From JBBITW01 sp037440525 (GTDB lineage Bacteria > Desulfobacterota > BSN033 > UBA1163): a stretch of DNA of 10,088 nt. The position numbers and the translations under genes are program-made. The stretch lies in NCBI GenBank assembly GCA_037440525.1, contig JBBITW010000135.1:1-10088 (forward strand). Reading direction: 5' to 3'. Position 1 is the first letter of the stretch; every line of letters begins with the position of its first letter. Shown piece by piece: positions 6,754-10,088 of this stretch. Below the pieces are notes generated by a model. The model saw only the letters and a program-made list of their open reading frames with translations. It made no database searches and was not told the DNA's origin.

Positions 6754-6891
6754 GGTTAAGGCTAAGAAGCAAGTTTTGTCGATAGGTTAGGCCATTTGTC
6801 TTTCCGCCACAGGCAAATCCGCCTCTGGTAGAAAAAATTTTCTTAACCCATTCACTTTGCCTAAACCGGCTTCCTAACATCTGCCTTAACC
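6754..6891. repeat. 138-bp nested inverted repeat, possibly a MITE remnant or terminator
   Basis: The outer arms GGTTAAGGC (6754-6762) and GCCTTAACC (6883-6891) are perfect 9-bp inverted repeats. Inside lie weaker pairs: AAGAAGC (6764-6770) with GCTTCCT (6869-6875), and GGTTAGGC (6785-6792) with GCCTAAAC (6859-6866). The centre is a hairpin of 14-base arms (6801-6814 with 6821-6834; 11 of 14 pair) around AAATCC, followed by A6 and TTTTCTT. The whole can fold into one long interrupted stem. The core CGCCTCTGG (6820-6828) recurs as its complement at 28-36, so it may belong to a dispersed family. The hairpin might also end transcripts from the PreA-like gene. Confidence 0.5.
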
Positions 6892-6915
6892 TAAATATTT
6901 TTGTGGTTAGTGGGA

Positions 6916-6927
6916 GGCCAAGTGGCC
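6916..6927. promoter_or_regulatory. Small palindrome upstream of dctP
   Basis: GGCCA (6916-6920) and TGGCC (6923-6927) are perfect inverted half-sites separated by AG, about 90 bases before the dctP start and 8 bases before a TATAAT. It could be an operator, but the site is short and the promoter is not convincing. Confidence 0.25.
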
Positions 6928-7015
6928 ATGATAATTATAATGAAATCGCTGATTAATTTTATAAAATTCTGAATAGGTGTAGTTGGTTTTAAAAAATCTA
7001 TACAGGAGGTTTAAA

Positions 7016-8071
7016 ATGGGAAGGATAGTTATTAAATATGGTTTAATTGGTTTTATGTCTTTAGTATTATCAATACTTTTAATTCTGGTGCAGACTCAAG
7101 TTTCAGCACAGACTAAGACACCGGTCCGACAAATAGTCTGGAAGATGGACTCCATGTGGCCCCCGAATGACCCAGAGACCCTGCCCCTCCTTCAGGCCGC
7201 AAATGAAATATTTGAATATACTGAAGGTAGACTTAAGATAGAGGTCTATCCTTCTTTTTCACTGCGCCTTAATCCTCGGACCGGATGCAGTAACATAAGA
7301 GATGGTCTTACTGAGATTGCTAATTTATGGGTGCAGCTTGTTGAAGGAGAAGAGCCAAGTTTCTCTGTAACCGAGGCATTTGGGATATGGGATAACAAAG
7401 AGCAGGTTGGAAAGGCTGTTGATGCTCTTATCCCATTTAAAAGGAAGGTTTACAGAGAGGTTTGGAAATCTCACTATTTAACAACAAAATTTATGGCTGT
7501 TCAAACATCTGGACATTATAGCAACACAAGGGAACTTCGCAGTCTTGAAGATTTCAAAGGGTTCAAGATAAGGGTGCCATCAGCACGTCAACAGGAGATA
7601 TTTAAAGTCTTGGGAGCAGCACCTGTGGTTATGCCATTAGGAGATGTTTATCTCTCCTTAAAGACAGGAGTCATAGATGGGGTTTCATCATCAGCAAAAC
7701 AGGTGATTTTTAGCAAATGGTATGAGGTACTGAAAAATGGTGTAGAAGACATTGTTTGCGAGGGAGGTGCCCAGGATATAGTGGTTAGTCAGAAGGCCTG
7801 GGATTCGTTGCCTGATGATCTTAAAGAAATAGTAACCACTGTATTTGAATCGGTGCATCAGAGAAGCAAGGCAATGGCAATAAATCCCGGCCTTAGTAAT
7901 CTCTGGAAGAGACAGTGTGAAGCAAGAGGAATAAAGTTTTTTCACCTATCTTCTCAAGACTTTGCCAAATTTAAGGAGGTTTGTTTTAAGATTCACGACG
8001 ATTTTATAAAGAAGTCTACCCCACGAACAAAAGAGGCTTGGGAAATTATTAGACCGATTCTTGGAAAATAA
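7016..8071 (+). CDS. dctP: TRAP transporter solute-binding receptor (DctP family)
   Basis: This is the periplasmic receptor of a tripartite ATP-independent transporter; it captures a substrate, usually an organic acid, and delivers it to the membrane subunits. The ATG at 7016 is chosen because AGGAGGT ends 5 bases before it; an upstream TTG at 6983 lacks this. A Sec signal peptide is clear: R3/K7, a hydrophobic stretch at 8-25, and probable cleavage after VSA (29-31). The mature protein of about 320 residues shows the DctP signature: LRSLEDFKGFKIRVPS with R186 at the position of the conserved carboxylate-binding arginine, then GAAPVVMPLGDVYLSLKTGVIDGVSSS. At 351 residues it has a normal length. 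The arginine suggests a carboxylate ligand, but the actual substrate cannot be read from sequence. The two membrane subunits follow at once. Confidence 0.94.
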   Translation: MGRIVIKYGLIGFMSLVLSILLILVQTQVSAQTKTPVRQIVWKMDSMWPPNDPETLPLLQAANEIFEYTEGRLKIEVYPSFSLRLNPRTGCSNIRDGLTEIANLWVQLVEGEEPSFSVTEAFGIWDNKEQVGKAVDALIPFKRKVYREVWKSHYLTTKFMAVQTSGHYSNTRELRSLEDFKGFKIRVPSARQQEIFKVLGAAPVVMPLGDVYLSLKTGVIDGVSSSAKQVIFSKWYEVLKNGVEDIVCEGGAQDIVVSQKAWDSLPDDLKEIVTTVFESVHQRSKAMAINPGLSNLWKRQCEARGIKFFHLSSQDFAKFKEVCFKIHDDFIKKSTPRTKEAWEIIRPILGK

Positions 8072-8122
8072 AGCTATTTATTAGGTGAATAAAGGATAAA
8101 TAGATTTTAAGGGAGGATAGTT

Positions 8123-8674
8123 ATGCGAAGGAAAAGGATAACCGATTGGTTATCTTTTATTGCTGGAGGCATAGTTAATGTGGGGGCATTTATATCCAAC
8201 CTTACCTTTATTTTAATGTTATTAATAATTTTTGTGAATGTGATCTTCAGGTATGTAATATTACGACCACTTTACTGGGGCGATGAGATGATGACATACC
8301 TGATGATAATTATGGTTTACACTGGGTTTGGCTTTATGTTAAAGGAGGGTGGCCATGTTAGAATGACATTCCTTTTTAATAAGCTACCCAACAAGGCCCA
8401 AAATTTGCTATGGATTATAGTGAGCCTGATAGGAACTTTTTATACCATTTTTCTGGTATATGCAGTTATACTACTTATCCTCGATACCCTTAAAATAGGT
8501 GCTATAAGTATGATTACTCGCTGGCCAATCGCTCCATGGCAGATTCTGATCGCATTTGGTCTATTTTCATTATTCCTGGCATTTTTAATGCTATTTTTTG
8601 AAAGAATAGATATCGCACGGGGTTTACGGAAGGAAAAAGAGATGAAGAAAAAGGAAATGGAGCTTATCGAGTAG
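8123..8674 (+). CDS. dctQ: TRAP transporter small membrane subunit (DctQ family)
   Basis: This is the small integral-membrane subunit, which pairs with DctM to form the sodium- or proton-driven carrier. The 183 residues show four hydrophobic segments (about 20-46, 54-72, 94-121, 137-160). The family features are also present: WGDEMMTYLMI (52-62) at the start of the second helix and GGHVRMTFLFNKLP just after it. The C-terminus (166-183) is a highly charged tail (RGLRKEKEMKKKEMELIE) that should lie in the cytoplasm. A strong AGGGAGGA precedes the ATG by a few bases. It lies 51 bp after dctP and 36 bp before dctM, fitting one operon in the common P-Q-M order. Confidence 0.93.
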   Translation: MRRKRITDWLSFIAGGIVNVGAFISNLTFILMLLIIFVNVIFRYVILRPLYWGDEMMTYLMIIMVYTGFGFMLKEGGHVRMTFLFNKLPNKAQNLLWIIVSLIGTFYTIFLVYAVILLILDTLKIGAISMITRWPIAPWQILIAFGLFSLFLAFLMLFFERIDIARGLRKEKEMKKKEMELIE

Positions 8675-8710
8675 TTAGAATCACAAATTAAAAAGCCTGA
8701 GGTCGATAAG

Positions 8711-10000
8711 ATGATTTGGGTAGCTATGCTCGGAACTTTATTTACTCTACTTCTGGCAGGGGCATGGATTGGAGTTGCCCTTGGTGTCAGTGGCATTGTG
8801 ATTATGGAGATCTGGGGAGGTGGGGTTAAGCTGTTAGCGAGTGTTCTCTGGTCATCTCTCGATATTTACGGGCTTACTGCAATACCTGCTTTTCTCTTCA
8901 TGGGAGAAATCATACTCCATGCTGGTTTAGCCGCAAAGATGTATGATAGTATTTCACCATTGATGGCCCGTTTACCAGGGAAGTTACTTCAATCCAACAT
9001 TTTTTTATGTGCTATGTTTGCTGCTGTATTTGGCTCAAGTACTGCATGTGCTGCGGCTGTAGGAAGCATCTCCATCCCTGAACTGAGAAAAAGGAATTAT
9101 AATAATAGATTGCTTCTTGGAACAGTCTGTGTTGGAGGCACATTAGCCCTTATGATCCCTCCAAGTGGCCAATTTATTCTTTATGGGGCAATCGCTCAGG
9201 TTTCAGTGGGTGCCTTATTTGCTGCTGGCACAATCCCAGGAGCCTTACTAGCCATGCTTTTTATGATCTACCTAACAATCCAATCATGGTTAACTCCTCA
9301 GATAGCCCCTGCGGATGAGAAGGGACTCCCCCTAAAAGAAACATTTAAATCCATTTTAGGTTTATGGCCATTAGTTATTCTTATGGTTCTATGTGTGGGA
9401 CCCATCTATGCTGGGTTAGCAACTGCAACCGAATCTGCTGGAATAGGAGCAGTTGCCTCTATAATAGTGGGAAGCACAGTTGGCACCCTTAAGTTGAAGG
9501 ACATCTGGGAAGCAGTAAAGGAGACAGGCCGTATTACGAGCATGTTGTTTTTTATCATGCTCGGAGCCATGATAATGTCCATTGCTGTTTCCACCTTAGG
9601 TTTGCCCCGGCAGCTTATAGAATGGGTAGGTAGTCTCCCTGTGTCATCGGCAGTAGTCTTGATTGGTATATATATACTCTATATTATATTGGGTTGCTTT
9701 TTTGATGGCATTTCAATGATGCTTATGACCCTGCCCTTTGTTTACCCTATTGTCTTGGGTATGGGATTTGACGCAATATGGTTTGGAGTTTTACTTGTAC
9801 TCGTAATTGAAATTGCCCTTGTAACCCCACCAGTAGGTATGAATCTCTTTGTTATTCAAGGTGTTTCCGGACCTAATACCAGTATTAGTGATGTTTTCAT
9901 GGGAAGCTTTCCTTTCTTGGTTTGTTGCTGTATGATGCTGGCCATAATCAGTTTCTTCCCAGAGGTGGTTAACTGGTTTCCAAGGCTTTTAGGGATATAA
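8711..10000 (+). CDS. dctM: TRAP transporter large permease subunit (DctM family)
   Basis: DctM is the ion-coupled carrier of the TRAP system in the inner membrane. Its 429 residues, nearly all in hydrophobic helices, match the usual length. Family motifs in order are PAFLFMGEI, FGSSTACAAAVGSI (G108-S109-S110-T111), GGTLALMIPPSGQFILYG (P150-P151), SVGALFAAGTIPG, TESAGIGA (E241), GCFFDGISMMLMTLPFVYP (D332) and TPPVGMNLFVIQG (T372-P373-P374). The duplicated GSS.../TESAG and PP.../TPPVG elements are those that line the ion and substrate sites in this fold. The ATG has only a weak upstream TGAGGTC. It ends the dctPQM operon, with the end repeat beginning 23 bp later. No terminator is evident. Confidence 0.95.
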   Translation: MIWVAMLGTLFTLLLAGAWIGVALGVSGIVIMEIWGGGVKLLASVLWSSLDIYGLTAIPAFLFMGEIILHAGLAAKMYDSISPLMARLPGKLLQSNIFLCAMFAAVFGSSTACAAAVGSISIPELRKRNYNNRLLLGTVCVGGTLALMIPPSGQFILYGAIAQVSVGALFAAGTIPGALLAMLFMIYLTIQSWLTPQIAPADEKGLPLKETFKSILGLWPLVILMVLCVGPIYAGLATATESAGIGAVASIIVGSTVGTLKLKDIWEAVKETGRITSMLFFIMLGAMIMSIAVSTLGLPRQLIEWVGSLPVSSAVVLIGIYILYIILGCFFDGISMMLMTLPFVYPIVLGMGFDAIWFGVLLVLVIEIALVTPPVGMNLFVIQGVSGPNTSISDVFMGSFPFLVCCCMMLAIISFFPEVVNWFPRLLGI

Positions 10001-10023
10001 TCACATATTATATTAAAATCGAG

Positions 10024-10088
10024 GTAACCCTATACTTAAATGGGGCTAAGTTAAAAGATCTGGCAGGAATATCCTCGAAAATCTTATC
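10024..10088 (-). repeat. Right copy of imperfect inverted repeat shared with the left end
   Basis: The reverse complement of this stretch matches 108-172 at 60 of 65 positions, with 46 identical bases (10043-10088) running into the end of the window. The repeat therefore very likely continues beyond the window. It starts 23 bp after dctM. It holds no gene. Confidence 0.85.

Larger units (their letters stand above)
6717..7015. other. Intergenic region between the PreA-like gene and dctP
   Basis: No gene is seen. It holds the foldable repeat (6754-6891), a small GGCCA palindrome (6916-6927), a TATAAT (6936-6941) without a good -35 partner, and the strong dctP ribosome-binding site AGGAGGT at 7004-7010. 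Transcription from the PreA-like gene into dctP is neither shown nor excluded. Confidence 0.7.

Noticed and set aside
6560..6880. A 106-residue minus-strand open frame over the end of the PreA-like gene
   Set aside because: It is antisense to the ferredoxin domain and the foldable repeat, with no recognisable domain or ribosome-binding site.
108..10088. The inverted end repeats as the termini of a large transposon
   Set aside because: The content between them is core metabolism and a transporter, with no transposase or recombinase, and the repeat appears to run past the window end. A dispersed repeat breaking the assembly is simpler.

Overview
The window looks like a stretch, probably one whole scaffold or contig, from an AT-rich (about 40% GC by eye), anaerobic, Gram-negative-type bacterium. 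The evidence is indirect: a periplasmic TRAP transporter with a Sec-type receptor, an iron-sulphur/flavin oxidoreductase with two [4Fe-4S] clusters, and a PurF carrying the cysteines of the iron-sulphur type. A Desulfobacterota-like origin would fit, but this is a guess from gene content. A run of 36 Ns (2611-2646) marks an assembly join, and both ends carry inverted copies of one repeat, a usual reason for a contig to stop.

Left half (303-5010), core metabolism: a tRNA nucleotidyltransferase/poly(A) polymerase-family protein with an HD domain, then galE (UDP-glucose 4-epimerase, broken only by the N gap), then purF (first committed step of purine synthesis), all on the + strand, and convergent to them pyrE (orotate phosphoribosyltransferase). 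These genes have weak or no Shine-Dalgarno sequences. galE and pyrE each have a TTGACA-type promoter.

Middle (5011-5405): a divergent intergenic region with the pyrE promoter, a 150-bp MITE-like element flanked by 9-bp direct repeats, and a clear promoter plus a palindrome next to the predicted start of transcription of the rightward genes.

Right half (5406-10000): a PreA-like flavin/iron-sulphur oxidoreductase (dihydropyrimidine dehydrogenase/dihydroorotate dehydrogenase superfamily) followed by a complete tripartite TRAP transporter, dctP-dctQ-dctM. These four genes point the same way, and the first three have strong Shine-Dalgarno sequences. A plausible reading is uptake of a small organic acid and its reduction or oxidation in the cytoplasm, but a 299-bp gap holding a foldable repeat separates the enzyme from the transporter, so a shared operon is not shown. 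No PreT-type partner subunit is present.

No tRNA, rRNA, CRISPR array, transposase, phage gene or defence system was seen. The most notable items are the PreA-like enzyme without a partner next to a TRAP transporter, the MITE-like insertion, the end repeats, and the reading-frame mismatch across the galE gap.
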